DNA of 64,000 bases, from NCBI GenBank assembly GCA_965250215.1, contig CBDFNN010000004.1:992001-1056000 (forward strand), written 5' to 3'. Each line of letters begins with the position of its first letter. Position 1 is the first letter of the stretch. Source of the stretch: CBDFNN01 sp965250215. GTDB taxonomy: Bacteria > Bacteroidota > Rhodothermia > Rhodothermales > DATKEJ01. Under the pieces are notes generated by a model. The model had not been told where the DNA came from and ran no database searches. It saw only the letters and a program-made list of their open reading frames with translations. A program made the translations under genes and the position numbers. Of this stretch, positions 34,941 through 43,003 are shown piece by piece.

Positions 34941-35236
34941 TGAGCCACGCTATTCTTATTCGTCCGATTGTGACAGAAAAAATGGCGAGACTTGGAGATG
35001 TCTCGAAGCAGTACGCATTCGAGGTTCTCAAGACCGCAAATAAGATTGAAATCCGGAACGCGATTGAGTCGCGATATCCAGATGTCAAGGTGAAAGAAGT
35101 CCGGACTATGAATGTTCGGGGTAAAAATCGCCGCAGATTTACAAAGAGAGGAGTTGTTCAGGGAAAACAACGCTCCTACAAAAAAGCGATCGTTTCTTTG
35201 AAAGAAGGAGAGATCGATTTCTTCGAGAGCGTCTAG
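34940..35236 (+). CDS. rplW: 50S ribosomal protein uL23
   Basis: 98 residues. uL23 is at the exit-tunnel mouth and docks SRP and trigger factor. Seen: ILIRPIVTEKMARL near the start, YAFEVLKTANKIEIRNAIE, and the loop VRTMNVRGKNRRRFTKRGVVQGKQRSYKKAIV. Coupled to rplD by a one-base overlap. Confidence 0.97.
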   Translation: MSHAILIRPIVTEKMARLGDVSKQYAFEVLKTANKIEIRNAIESRYPDVKVKEVRTMNVRGKNRRRFTKRGVVQGKQRSYKKAIVSLKEGEIDFFESV

Positions 35237-35260
35237 CAGAGATACTGAAACGGAAAGACA

Positions 35261-36085
35261 ATGCCGATACGTAAGCTAAAACCAAATACTCCAGGCCAAA
35301 GACAGATGTCTGTCTCTGGGTTCGACTCGATAACAAAGTCGACTCCAGAAAAGAGCCTGTTGAAACCACTTAAGAAATCAGGTGGTCGTAACAGCACGGG
35401 ACGAATTACAGTGCGCCACAAAGGTGGTGGTCACAAACGTCGTTACCGAGTAATCGATTTTAAGAGAAACAAGCACGGAATTCCTGCGAAAGTTGCCTCA
35501 ATCGAGTACGATCCAAACCGAACTGCTCGAATAGCACTTTTGGTCTTTGCCGATGGTGAGAAACGATACATCGTTGCTCCTGATGGGCTCGAAGTTGGAG
35601 CCTCAGTAGAAAGTGGACCAGATGCTTTCCCTGAGATTGGCAATTGCCTCCCTTTGAGAACGATACCTCTCGGAACGAACGTTCACGCCATCGAGATGAA
35701 GCCTGGTAAAGGTGCACAAATGGCGCGGTCAGCTGGTACTTATGCTCAGCTGCTCGGTCGGTCAGATGGATTTGCTTCCTTGAAGCTGCCATCTGGTGAG
35801 GTTCGACGTGTACCAATCGAATGCATGGCAACGGTTGGAACCACAAGTAATCCTGATCACATGAACATTGAGATCGGAAAGGCCGGACGGAAGAGATGGA
35901 TGGGAGTCCGACCAAAAACTCGTGGTGTTGCGATGAACCCTGTCGATCACCCAATGGGTGGTGGTGAAGGACGTGCCTCTGGAGGCCATCCTCAGTCACC
36001 TTGGGGTCAGCCTGCAAAAGGATTTAAGACACGAAAGAAGAAGAAGCAGTCAAACCGCTTCATCATCAGAAGAAGAAATACTTAA
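35261..36085 (+). CDS. rplB: 50S ribosomal protein uL2
   Basis: 274 residues. uL2 is a core 23S rRNA binder needed for subunit joining and peptidyl transfer. Seen: PIRKLKPNTPGQRQMSVSGFD, GGRNSTGRITVRHKGGGHKRRYRVIDFKR, and the essential C-terminal MNPVDHPMGGGEGRASGGHPQSPWGQPAKG loop with its conserved histidine. Normal length. Confidence 0.98.
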   Translation: MPIRKLKPNTPGQRQMSVSGFDSITKSTPEKSLLKPLKKSGGRNSTGRITVRHKGGGHKRRYRVIDFKRNKHGIPAKVASIEYDPNRTARIALLVFADGEKRYIVAPDGLEVGASVESGPDAFPEIGNCLPLRTIPLGTNVHAIEMKPGKGAQMARSAGTYAQLLGRSDGFASLKLPSGEVRRVPIECMATVGTTSNPDHMNIEIGKAGRKRWMGVRPKTRGVAMNPVDHPMGGGEGRASGGHPQSPWGQPAKGFKTRKKKKQSNRFIIRRRNT

Positions 36086-36104
36086 CGGTCAATAGCTGAG
36101 AATT

Positions 36105-36392
36105 ATGGGACGTTCCCTAAAAAAAGGACCTTTCGTTCACTACAAGTTGATGGCAAAAGTTGATGCCATGAATGAGAGTGGATCCAAAAAGGTGATCAAG
36201 ACATGGAGCCGAGCTTCCATGATCCTTCCTGAGTTTGTAGGTCACACTTTTGCTGTTCACAACGGCAAACAGTTCATTCCTATCTACATCACGGAGAACA
36301 TGGTGGGTCACAGACTTGGAGAGTTTTCTCCAACTAGGACTTTCCGAAGTCACCCAGGTGGAAAAGTTGACAAACGAGGAAAGAGACTGTAG
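36105..36392 (+). CDS. rpsS: 30S ribosomal protein uS19
   Basis: 95 residues. uS19 sits in the 30S head with uS13. Seen: GRSLKKGPFVHYKLMAKV, IKTWSRASMILPEFVGHTFAVHNGKQFIPIYITENMVGHRLGEFSPTRTFRSH. Followed by a 56-bp leader of nonamer repeats before rplV. Confidence 0.98.
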   Translation: MGRSLKKGPFVHYKLMAKVDAMNESGSKKVIKTWSRASMILPEFVGHTFAVHNGKQFIPIYITENMVGHRLGEFSPTRTFRSHPGGKVDKRGKRL

Positions 36393-36402
36393 GCCAAAAA
36401 AG

Positions 36403-36447
36403 AGCCAGATTGGCTAGAAAAGCCAGATAAGACAGATAAGCCAGAAT
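36403..36447 (+). repeat. Five-unit nonamer repeat in the rplV leader
   Basis: Bases 36403-36447 divide exactly into AGCCAGATT, GGCTAGAAA, AGCCAGATA, AGACAGATA, AGCCAGAAT, one base before the rplV ATG. The rplE leader carries the same nonamer family. AGCCA-gat-TGGCT in units 1-2 is a small hairpin. Confidence 0.65.
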
Positions 36448-36448
36448 T

Positions 36449-36841
36449 ATGCAAGCAAGAGCTGTAAGAAAATATATCCGGAGTTCTCCAAAGAAGATGA
36501 GGATCGTCGCAAACGAGGTCCGAGGAATGAAAGTGGAGACTGCACTTAGCATGTTACACTACATGCCTCACACCGCTGCAGAGTCAATCGAGCGAGCCAT
36601 CAAGGATGCTGTTCACAATTTGTTGGACCAGCAGCAGGATGTTCGTGTGGACGAAAACGAATTGATCGTAACGGAGATCTTTGTAGATCAAGCTCCAATG
36701 TTAAAGAGAATTCGACCTGCTGCGAGAGGAAGAGCACACAGAATTCTTAAGAGAAGTAGCCATTTGACGGTCTATGTCGGCGACCAAGCTGAGGTCGAGA
36801 CAGCCCCTGAAGCTCCTGTAGAGGGAGCAGAAACTAATTAA
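36449..36841 (+). CDS. rplV: 50S ribosomal protein uL22
   Basis: 130 residues. uL22 extends a loop into the exit tunnel. Seen: ARAVRKYIRSSPKKMRIVANEVRGMKVETAL, and the tunnel loop region QAPMLKRIRPAARGRAHRILKRSSHLTVYVGD. The last ~15 residues are an acidic, alanine/proline-rich tail (..APEAPVEGAETN) beyond the usual 110-residue core. Confidence 0.96.
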   Translation: MQARAVRKYIRSSPKKMRIVANEVRGMKVETALSMLHYMPHTAAESIERAIKDAVHNLLDQQQDVRVDENELIVTEIFVDQAPMLKRIRPAARGRAHRILKRSSHLTVYVGDQAEVETAPEAPVEGAETN

Positions 36842-36859
36842 TAAACGCTGAGGATTGCT

Positions 36860-37609
36860 TTGGGTCAGAAAACACACCCTATAGGATTTAGACTTGGGAT
36901 CATCCGCGGATGGGACTCTAACTGGTACACCGATGGTGACTATGCGGAGAAAATCCTCGAAGATCACCAGATTCGAACCTATCTCAATCAGAGATTAAAG
37001 AGAGCGGGTTTGAGTAGAATTGTGATTGAGAGGACTCCTAGAAGAGTCATTTTGACACTACACACGAGTAGGCCTGGTGTTGTCATTGGTCGTGGAGGTG
37101 CTGAAGTTGAGAAATTGCGTGAGGAGCTGAAGCGTCTTACAGCAAAAGACATTCAGATCAACATCAACGAGATTAAGCGTCCGGAATTGGATGCGAGCTT
37201 GGTTGCACAAAACATCGCGCAGCAGCTTGAAGGAAGAGTCTCGTTTAGACGTGCAATGAAGCAAGCTATTACAGCTGCGATGAGAATGGGTGCGGAAGGA
37301 ATAAGAATTAAAGTCTCTGGACGACTTGGCGGTGCTGAGATGTCAAGATCAGAGCAGTACTTAGATGGTCGAGTTCCTCTACACACTGTTCGTGCAGACA
37401 TTGATTACGCCGAAGGAACAGCCTTCACCGTCTACGGAACTACAGGCGTGAAAGTCTGGATCTTTAGAGGTGAGGTAATTGGAAAGCCGGACCTAAGTCC
37501 GAATCTAGCTGCGAAGAGACAGCAAAATACTCAAATGCCTCCCCCTGATAGAAGAAAGAGACGAAGGAAGAAGAGACCAGGAGCGGGTGGAAAGCCAGAC
37601 GGAAACTAA
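36860..37609 (+). CDS. rpsC: 30S ribosomal protein uS3
   Basis: 249 residues from a TTG start giving MGQKTHPIGFRLG, the family N-terminus. uS3 is at the mRNA entry tunnel and has helicase activity. Seen: KH domain with VVIGRGGAEVEKLREEL, then the second domain ISGRLGGAEMSRSEQYLDGRVPLHTVRADIDYA. The C-terminal ~25 residues are a very basic R/K-rich extension (RRKRRRKKRPGAGGKPDGN). Confidence 0.97.
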   Translation: MGQKTHPIGFRLGIIRGWDSNWYTDGDYAEKILEDHQIRTYLNQRLKRAGLSRIVIERTPRRVILTLHTSRPGVVIGRGGAEVEKLREELKRLTAKDIQININEIKRPELDASLVAQNIAQQLEGRVSFRRAMKQAITAAMRMGAEGIRIKVSGRLGGAEMSRSEQYLDGRVPLHTVRADIDYAEGTAFTVYGTTGVKVWIFRGEVIGKPDLSPNLAAKRQQNTQMPPPDRRKRRRKKRPGAGGKPDGN

Positions 37610-37637
37610 GCTAAAACTTAATACACGGTAGTAGACG

Positions 37638-38063
37638 ATGTTAATGCCAAAGCGGACCAAGTTCCGCAAGATGCAAAAAGGACGGATGAAGGGTAGCGCC
37701 ACGCGTGGTACCCGGGTCAATTTTGGCGACTTTGCCATCAAGGCTCTTGAGCCAGGGTGGATTACGAGTCGGCAGATTGAGGCCGCTCGTATTGCAATGA
37801 CCCGGAAAATGAAGCGTCAAGGTAAAGTTTGGATCCGAATTTTCCCGGACAAGCCGATTACAAAGAAGCCTGCCGAAACTCGAATGGGTAAAGGTAAAGG
37901 TGCTCCAGAGTATTGGGTTGCCGTTGTAAAGCCAGGTCGAGTTATGTTCGAAGTTGGTGGTGGTATTTCGGAGGAATTGGCCAAAGAGTCCATGCGACTT
38001 GCACAGCAAAAGCTTCCTATTAAGACCAAGTTCGTAGTGCGACCAGACTATGTAGCTGACTAA
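37638..38063 (+). CDS. rplP: 50S ribosomal protein uL16
   Basis: 141 residues. uL16 sits near the A and P sites and helps position tRNA. Seen: MLMPKRTKFRKMQKGRMKG, ATRGTRVNFGDFAIKALEPGWITSRQIEAARIAMTRKMKRQGKVWIRIFPDKPITKKPAETRMGKGKGAPEYWVAVVKPG. Complete and of usual length. Confidence 0.98.
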   Translation: MLMPKRTKFRKMQKGRMKGSATRGTRVNFGDFAIKALEPGWITSRQIEAARIAMTRKMKRQGKVWIRIFPDKPITKKPAETRMGKGKGAPEYWVAVVKPGRVMFEVGGGISEELAKESMRLAQQKLPIKTKFVVRPDYVAD

Positions 38064-38089
38064 GGGATTGGTCGAATAAAGCGAATACA

Positions 38090-38314
38090 ATGAAAGCGAA
38101 AGACATTAGAGAATTAAATCCGAGCGAGATTCAACAACGAATCACAGACGAGCTCAATTCATTACAGCATTTGAGATTTCAGCATGCAATTGCAGAGATC
38201 GAGAACCCAGGGCTTCTTCGAACAAAAAAGAAGCTAATTGCAAGGTTCAAAACTGTGTTGGCGGAGAAAGCAGCAGCTGAGACGCCTGCAGCCACTGAAA
38301 ACGCAGCGGAGTAA
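38090..38314 (+). CDS. rpmC: 50S ribosomal protein uL29
   Basis: 74 residues. uL29 is a small coiled-coil protein at the tunnel exit next to uL23. Seen: MKAKDIRELNPSEIQQRITDELNSLQHLRFQHAIAEIENPGLLRTKKKLIARFKTVLAEK. The last ~14 residues are an A/E/T-rich tail beyond the core. 5 bp before rpsQ. Confidence 0.96.
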   Translation: MKAKDIRELNPSEIQQRITDELNSLQHLRFQHAIAEIENPGLLRTKKKLIARFKTVLAEKAAAETPAATENAAE

Positions 38315-38319
38315 TATCA

Positions 38320-38574
38320 ATGGAAAGAAACAGTAGAAAAGAAAGAATCGGCCTGGTTGTTAGCGACAAAATGGATAAGTCCATCACCGTTGCAATCAAA
38401 CGACAGATCACCCACCCGATGTACGGGAAGGTTATTAAGAAGACGACAAAGCTAATGGCTCATGACGACACGAATGATGCCAACGCTGGAGACACGGTTC
38501 GCATCATGGAGACCCGTCCTCTAAGCAAGAATAAGCGGTGGCGTTTAGTTGAAGTAATCGAGCGAGCTCGATAA
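38320..38574 (+). CDS. rpsQ: 30S ribosomal protein uS17
   Basis: 84 residues. uS17 is a primary 16S rRNA binder. Seen: RKERIGLVVSDKMDKSITVAIKRQITHPMYGKVIKKTTKLMAHD, GDTVRIMETRPLSKNKRWRLVEVIERA. Usual length. Confidence 0.98.
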   Translation: MERNSRKERIGLVVSDKMDKSITVAIKRQITHPMYGKVIKKTTKLMAHDDTNDANAGDTVRIMETRPLSKNKRWRLVEVIERAR

Positions 38575-38596
38575 GCAATATTAACAAAGAGTAGTC

Positions 38597-38965
38597 ATGA
38601 TTCAGCAGGAAAGTAGGCTGGCGGTTGCCGACAACAGTGGAGCGAAGGAAGTCCTTTGTATCCGTGTACTGGGCGGAAGTAAGAGACGATATGCTCGCAT
38701 CGGCGACGAAATCGTTGTGTCTGTAAAGGCAGCTCTCCCTAACGGAAATATCAAGAAAGGGACAGTTTCTAGGGCTGTGGTTGTTCGGACCAAAAAGGAA
38801 TTGAGAAGGAAAGATGGCAGCTATATTCGCTTCGATGAGAATGCAGCCGTTCTTTTGAACGAAGCAGGTGAGCCAAGAGGAACAAGGATTTTTGGCCCTG
38901 TAGCTCGTGAGCTTCGAGACAAGCAGTACATGAGAATTGTATCGCTCGCTCCAGAGGTTCTTTAG
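38597..38965 (+). CDS. rplN: 50S ribosomal protein uL14
   Basis: 122 residues. uL14 forms an intersubunit bridge and is the docking site of the silencing factor RsfS. Seen: MIQQESRLAVADNSGAKEVLCIRVLGGSKRRYARIGDEIVVSVKAA and the C-terminal GTRIFGPVARELRDKQYMRIVSLAPEVL. Complete. Confidence 0.98.
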   Translation: MIQQESRLAVADNSGAKEVLCIRVLGGSKRRYARIGDEIVVSVKAALPNGNIKKGTVSRAVVVRTKKELRRKDGSYIRFDENAAVLLNEAGEPRGTRIFGPVARELRDKQYMRIVSLAPEVL

Positions 38966-38989
38966 ATCTGATTATTACTGAATAGAAAG

Positions 38990-39364
38990 ATGGCACATAA
39001 GAAAAAGTATCATATCAAGAGAGGGGACACTGTAATATTGACCAAGTCAATTACGGCAGCTAAAAACCTTAACCTTGATCGTCCAAAAGGCTACGCAGGA
39101 AAAGTTCTTAGGGTATTTCCCAAGACTGATCGCGTGATCGTGGAGGGCGTTAATATGCGATTCAAGCATACCAAGCCCAATCAAATTTATCCTCAAGGAG
39201 GACGAATCGAAAGAGAGATGCCTATTCACGTTTCCAATGTGATGGCATCAGATTCAGACGGTAACGCAACCCGCGTTGGAAGAAAGTGGATCTCACAAGG
39301 AGACGCAGGAATCGGTCGTTGGGTAAGATTTGCAAAAACGAACGGCGAAGAACTAGACCATTAA
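38990..39364 (+). CDS. rplX: 50S ribosomal protein uL24
   Basis: 124 residues, a little longer than the ~105 of E. coli. uL24 starts 50S assembly. Seen: KKKYHIKRGDTVILTKSITAAKN, GKVLRVFPKTDRVIVEGVNMRFKHTKPNQIYPQGGRIEREMPIHVSNVM, and the KOW-type fold. Ends just before the nonamer repeats of the rplE leader. Confidence 0.96.
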   Translation: MAHKKKYHIKRGDTVILTKSITAAKNLNLDRPKGYAGKVLRVFPKTDRVIVEGVNMRFKHTKPNQIYPQGGRIEREMPIHVSNVMASDSDGNATRVGRKWISQGDAGIGRWVRFAKTNGEELDH

Positions 39365-39372
39365 GCCAAAAA

Positions 39373-39428
39373 AGCCAGACCAGCTAGATAAGCTAGAATT
39401 GAATGAGTAAGCTAGAATTGAATGAGTA
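39373..39428 (+). repeat. Nonamer repeats and exact 19-bp tandem duplication at the rplE start
   Basis: Units AGCCAGACC, AGCTAGATA, AGCTAGAAT (39373-39399) share the nonamer family of the rplV leader. Then bases 39391-39409 are duplicated exactly at 39410-39428. Each copy contains ATGAGTA, so there are two ATGs: 39403 and the rplE start at 39422. The first opens an 8-codon mini-ORF (MSKLELNE, stop 39427-39429) that overlaps the rplE start in another frame. Confidence 0.7.
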
Positions 39429-39991
39429 AGACAGACAACAACCCACGATTTAAGGAGCTCTATACCTCCACAATCAAGAATGCTCTTGTTGAGCAGTTCG
39501 GGTACAAGAATGTGATGGAGATTCCAAAGTTGATGAAGATCTCTGTCAACAAAGGAATTGGAGAGGCCTCGCAGAACAAGAAGCTTCTTGATGATGCCAT
39601 CGGAGAAATTCGAAAGATCACAGGTCAGCATCCGGTAACTGCAGTAGCCAAGAAGTCGGTTTCGAACTTCAAGTTGAGAGAAGGCATGCCGATCGGAGTT
39701 CACGTTACACTTCGTGGTGATAGAATGTATGAGTTCCTTGATCGTCTTATCACTCTCGCGTTGCCGCGAGTGAGAGATTTTAGAGGTATTCCTGACAAGT
39801 CTTTTGACGGAAGAGGAAATTATACCCTCGGAGTCAGAGAGCAGATCATTTTCCCAGAGATTGACATCGACAAAGTACCGTCAATTTCCGGATTTGATGT
39901 CACAATTGTAACAACAGCAAAAACGGACGAGGAAGCATTTGCCCTATTGAAGGGATTTGGAATGCCATTCGTCAGAAGAGACGCTGCCTAA
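39422..39991 (+). CDS. rplE: 50S ribosomal protein uL5
   Basis: 189 residues. uL5 binds 5S rRNA in the central protuberance. Seen: NVMEIPKLMKISVNKGIGEASQNKKLLDDAIGEIRKITGQHPVTAVAKKSVSNFKLREGMPIGVHVTLRG, DFRGIPDKSFDGRGNYTLGVREQIIFPEIDIDKV. The start at 39422 is the second ATG of a 19-bp duplication; the first begins a mini-ORF that could affect initiation. Confidence 0.97.
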   Translation: MSKTDNNPRFKELYTSTIKNALVEQFGYKNVMEIPKLMKISVNKGIGEASQNKKLLDDAIGEIRKITGQHPVTAVAKKSVSNFKLREGMPIGVHVTLRGDRMYEFLDRLITLALPRVRDFRGIPDKSFDGRGNYTLGVREQIIFPEIDIDKVPSISGFDVTIVTTAKTDEEAFALLKGFGMPFVRRDAA

Positions 39992-40017
39992 ATAAAGGGC
40001 CGCACAACTAAGCACAA

Positions 40018-40287
40018 ATGGCAAAGAAAAGCTGGATGGCAAGAGAGCGAAAGCGTCAAGCGCTCGTTCTCAAGTATGCCGAAAGAAGAAAGCAATTAAA
40101 AGAAGCTGGAGACTGGGAAGGTCTTCAGAAGCTTCCAAGAGATTCGTCAAAGGTTCGACTTAGAAATCGATGTGCCTTGACGGGTCGATCCAGAGGTTAC
40201 ATGCGTGCCTTTGGAGTTTCTAGAATCAAGTTCAGGGAAATGGCTCATGAGGGCAAAATTCCTGGAATCAGAAAAGCGAGTTGGTAG
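40018..40287 (+). CDS. rpsN: 30S ribosomal protein uS14 (zinc-free type)
   Basis: 89 residues, the long form without the CxxC...CxxC zinc ribbon of short S14. Seen: MARERKRQALVLKYAERRKQLKEAGDWEGLQKLPRDSSKVRLRNRCALTGRSRGYMRAFGVSRIKFREMAHEGKIPGIRKASW. Only one cysteine remains (RNRCALTGR), so it should not need zinc. 4 bp before rpsH. Confidence 0.97.
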   Translation: MAKKSWMARERKRQALVLKYAERRKQLKEAGDWEGLQKLPRDSSKVRLRNRCALTGRSRGYMRAFGVSRIKFREMAHEGKIPGIRKASW

Positions 40288-40291
40288 ATAG

Positions 40292-40690
40292 ATGAACGTC
40301 ACGGATCCAGTAGCAGATTATTTGACACGCGTACGAAATGCGCTCAAGGCAAGACATCCATTTGTGGACATTCCTGCTTCAAAGCTCAAGCGTGCGATGA
40401 CTCAGATCCTTTTGGACAAAGGATACATTCAAAGGTACATCGATATTGAAGATGGAAAGCAGGGTGTCATCCGAGTTTTTCTAAAGTATCAGAAAAATGG
40501 TGAGCCGGTTATTCAGTCTCTAAAGAGAGTGTCTAAGCCAGGTTTGCGGAAATATGTAGGTGCAGATAACCTTCCCCGAGTTCTTAATGGCTTGGGCATA
40601 GCGATTCTTTCCACCTCTCATGGTGTTATGACGGACAAAGAGGCCTCCAAAGGAAAGATCGGCGGAGAAGTTTTGGCCTACGTCTACTAG
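40292..40690 (+). CDS. rpsH: 30S ribosomal protein uS8
   Basis: 132 residues. uS8 binds central 16S rRNA and in E. coli represses the spc operon. Seen: NVTDPVADYLTRVRNALKARH, IPASKLKRAMTQILLDKGYIQRY, and SKPGLRKYVGADNLPRVLNGLGIAILSTSHGVMTDKEASKGKIGGEVLAYVY. Complete. Confidence 0.98.
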   Translation: MNVTDPVADYLTRVRNALKARHPFVDIPASKLKRAMTQILLDKGYIQRYIDIEDGKQGVIRVFLKYQKNGEPVIQSLKRVSKPGLRKYVGADNLPRVLNGLGIAILSTSHGVMTDKEASKGKIGGEVLAYVY

Positions 40691-40731
40691 TCATAAGAAC
40701 AGTTTTTGTAATCAGGAAACGATAGAGAACA

Positions 40732-41286
40732 ATGTCTCGAATTGGAAAACTTCCTATACCGCTAGCCGATGGAGTCAGCATCAACAAAGATGCCGGCAAT
40801 CTCATTAGCGTAAAAGGTCCCAAGGGAGAAATGGAATTGGCGGTAAATCCGGAAATTTCAGTAGAAGTTGAGGATGGCCAAGTGTTGGTCAAGCGACCAA
40901 GTGATCAAAAAAGACATCGTGCCATGCACGGTCTTTACAGATCTCTAATTAATAATATGATCCATGGTGTCACCGAGGGATTTAGTCGCAAGTTGACGGT
41001 CTTAGGTGTCGGCTTCAAAGCTGAAGTCAACAACGACATATTAGAATTGGCGCTTGGATACTCTCACCCAATCTACTTCATCCCTCCAGAAGGAGTTGAT
41101 ATTAGCGTTGAGGTCAAAGGTCGAGAGGCTCCAATCATCACTATTTCAGGAATTGACAACCAATTGGTTGGACAAACCGCAGCGAAAATTAGAAATCTTC
41201 GACCACCAGAGCCTTACAAAGGAAAAGGTGTTCGATACGTGGACGAATATGTCCGAAGAAAAGCAGGAAAGACTGCTGGAGCATAA
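40732..41286 (+). CDS. rplF: 50S ribosomal protein uL6
   Basis: 184 residues with the two homologous halves of uL6. It lies near the factor-binding site. Seen: MSRIGKLPIPLADGVSI, MHGLYRSLINNMIHGVTEGFSRKLTVLGVGFKAEV, and the C-terminal RPPEPYKGKGVRYVDEYVRRKAGKTAG. Complete. Confidence 0.98.
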   Translation: MSRIGKLPIPLADGVSINKDAGNLISVKGPKGEMELAVNPEISVEVEDGQVLVKRPSDQKRHRAMHGLYRSLINNMIHGVTEGFSRKLTVLGVGFKAEVNNDILELALGYSHPIYFIPPEGVDISVEVKGREAPIITISGIDNQLVGQTAAKIRNLRPPEPYKGKGVRYVDEYVRRKAGKTAGA

Positions 41287-41302
41287 TCGATAGGCTTACA
41301 AT

Positions 41303-41656
41303 ATGGCGAGAGATAGAAATAAAGCAAGAAAGCAGCGGCTTCGTTACAGTATCCGGAAGAAACTTCACGGAACGGCTGAGCGACCAAGAATGTGTGTTTT
41401 CAGATCCAACACGCACACTTATGTGCAGTTGGTCAATGATGAATCAGGTCACACATTAGTGTCTGCTTCTTCTACGGAAAAAGACTTCAATGCAGGAAGC
41501 CGATTAGAAACTGCTAAAGAAGTTGGAAAAAAAGCGGCAGAAAGAGCAGCTGAGAAAGGTATCTCAACTGTAATCTTCGACCGAAATATTTACAGATATC
41601 ATGGCCGAGTCAGAGCAATTGCTGACGGAGCGCGTGAAGCTGGACTTAAATTTTAA
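41303..41656 (+). CDS. rplR: 50S ribosomal protein uL18
   Basis: 117 residues. uL18 binds 5S rRNA together with uL5. Seen: RKQRLRYSIRKKLHGTAERPRMCVFRSNTHTYVQLVNDESGHTLVSASS, AKEVGKKAAERAAEKGISTVIFDRNIYRYHGRVRAIADGAREAGLKF. Complete. Confidence 0.98.
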   Translation: MARDRNKARKQRLRYSIRKKLHGTAERPRMCVFRSNTHTYVQLVNDESGHTLVSASSTEKDFNAGSRLETAKEVGKKAAERAAEKGISTVIFDRNIYRYHGRVRAIADGAREAGLKF

Positions 41657-41672
41657 CTGTACCTAGTATCTG

Positions 41673-42212
41673 ATGGCGAACGAAAAAGACAACAAACGAA
41701 GACCACGACAAAAACGCTCGGAAGCGAAACAGGACAACCTAATTGAAAAATTGGTTTCTGTTAATCGAGTAGCAAAAGTTGTGAAAGGTGGACGTCGATT
41801 TTCATTCAACGCGGTTGTCGTTGTTGGTGATGGAAACGGCAAAGTGGGACATGGTCTTGGTAAAGCGAATGAAGTAGCTGATGCTATCTCTAAGGGTACC
41901 GAAGATGCAAAGAAGCACATGAAGATTGTCCCTGTTTTGAAAGGGACTATCCCTCACGCAATTGTCGGTAAGAAGGATGCTGCTAAGGTTTTGTTGAAGC
42001 CTGCTTCTCCTGGAACAGGAGTAATTGCCGGTGGAGCAGTAAGAGCTGTCCTCGAGTGTGCAGGGGTTACTGACATATTGGCGAAGTCACTTGGATCAAG
42101 TAATCCTCACAACGTCGTCGGTGCTACCATGAATGCTATGGAAACACTTGTGGATCCTGTTACAGTAGCGAGACGAAGGGGAATTACCCTTAAGCAAGTC
42201 TTCGAAGGATAG
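41673..42212 (+). CDS. rpsE: 30S ribosomal protein uS5
   Basis: 179 residues. uS5 lies at the mRNA entry site and affects accuracy. Seen: a basic N-terminal tail, LIEKLVSVNRVAKVVKGGRRFSFNAVVVVGDGNGKVGHGLGKANEV, VLLKPASPGTGVIAGGAVRAVLECAGVTDILAKSLGSSNPHNVVGATMNAM. Complete. Confidence 0.98.
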   Translation: MANEKDNKRRPRQKRSEAKQDNLIEKLVSVNRVAKVVKGGRRFSFNAVVVVGDGNGKVGHGLGKANEVADAISKGTEDAKKHMKIVPVLKGTIPHAIVGKKDAAKVLLKPASPGTGVIAGGAVRAVLECAGVTDILAKSLGSSNPHNVVGATMNAMETLVDPVTVARRRGITLKQVFEG

Positions 42213-42234
42213 ACAACAAATTTGTAAGAGAAAG

Positions 42235-42411
42235 ATGGGAAAATTGAAAATTACGCAGGTTAAGAGCCCGATCAACCGACCGGCTCGGCAAAAGAAAACC
42301 ATGCTTGCTCTTGGTTTGAAGAGAATGCACCAAACTGTTGAAAGAGAGGACACTCCTCAGATTAGAGGAATGATCACCAAAGTTCAGCATATGGTGAAGG
42401 TCGAAGAGTAG
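42235..42411 (+). CDS. rpmD: 50S ribosomal protein uL30
   Basis: A 58-residue gene, too short for a 60-codon cut-off. Translation begins MGKLKITQVKSPINRPARQK and continues through KTMLALGLKRMHQTVEREDTPQIRGMITKVQHMVKVEE, with the family pattern LKITQVKS.I.....Q..TL..LGL.......V...DTP..RGM...V.H.V. Between rpsE and rplO as in the standard spc order. The leader is A-rich (GTAAGAGAAAG) without a clear Shine-Dalgarno sequence. Confidence 0.96.
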   Translation: MGKLKITQVKSPINRPARQKKTMLALGLKRMHQTVEREDTPQIRGMITKVQHMVKVEE

Positions 42412-42439
42412 ACAATCATATTTAGAATAGTCGTAAAAG

Positions 42440-43003
42440 ATGGATTTAAGTAATCTCAAACCCGCAGCGGGAGCTACTAAGAAAGGAAAGAGAATTGGCC
42501 GAGGCCAAGGCTCTGGACGAGGTGGTACTTCTACCAAGGGTCACAATGGACAAAAGTCTCGATCAGGTGCATCGATTCCAGCTTGGTTCGAAGGTGGTCA
42601 AATGCCACTTACTCGACGTATCCCAAAGTTCGGATTTAAAAACCGTAATAGGATAGCGTACAAAGCCTTGAATCTAAGCGTTTTAGAAGCCGCTATTGAG
42701 GCTGGTAATTTGAAAGCTGGATCAATTTCAATCGGAGATTTGGTGTCTGCAGGTGTCGCTAAGAAGAAGGATCTGATAAAGATTCTTGCTAACGGTGAAG
42801 TCACTAAGCCATTGAAGATCGAAGCTCACAAATGTAGCGCGAGTGCACAAGCAAAGATTGAGGCCGCAGGTGGTTCCGTAACGATCATTGATCGTTACGC
42901 GGGAGAAGATGCGGTAGCTGAATCGAAGCCAAAAGCAGCCAAGGCAAAGCCAGCGGCTAAGCCGAAGGCTAGTACAGACGAGCCAGAAGCCGACAAAGAA
43001 TAA
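42440..43003 (+). CDS. rplO: 50S ribosomal protein uL15
   Basis: 187 residues, about 40 longer than E. coli L15. Seen: the N-terminal glycine-rich GRGQGSGRGGTSTKGHNGQKSRSGASIPAWFEGGQMPLTRRIPKFGFKN, then the globular part to about residue 150. The extra C-terminal ~35 residues are K/A/P-rich (KPKAAKAKPAAKPKA..). The TAA stop overlaps the secY ATG (TAATG). Confidence 0.97.
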   Translation: MDLSNLKPAAGATKKGKRIGRGQGSGRGGTSTKGHNGQKSRSGASIPAWFEGGQMPLTRRIPKFGFKNRNRIAYKALNLSVLEAAIEAGNLKAGSISIGDLVSAGVAKKKDLIKILANGEVTKPLKIEAHKCSASAQAKIEAAGGSVTIIDRYAGEDAVAESKPKAAKAKPAAKPKASTDEPEADKE

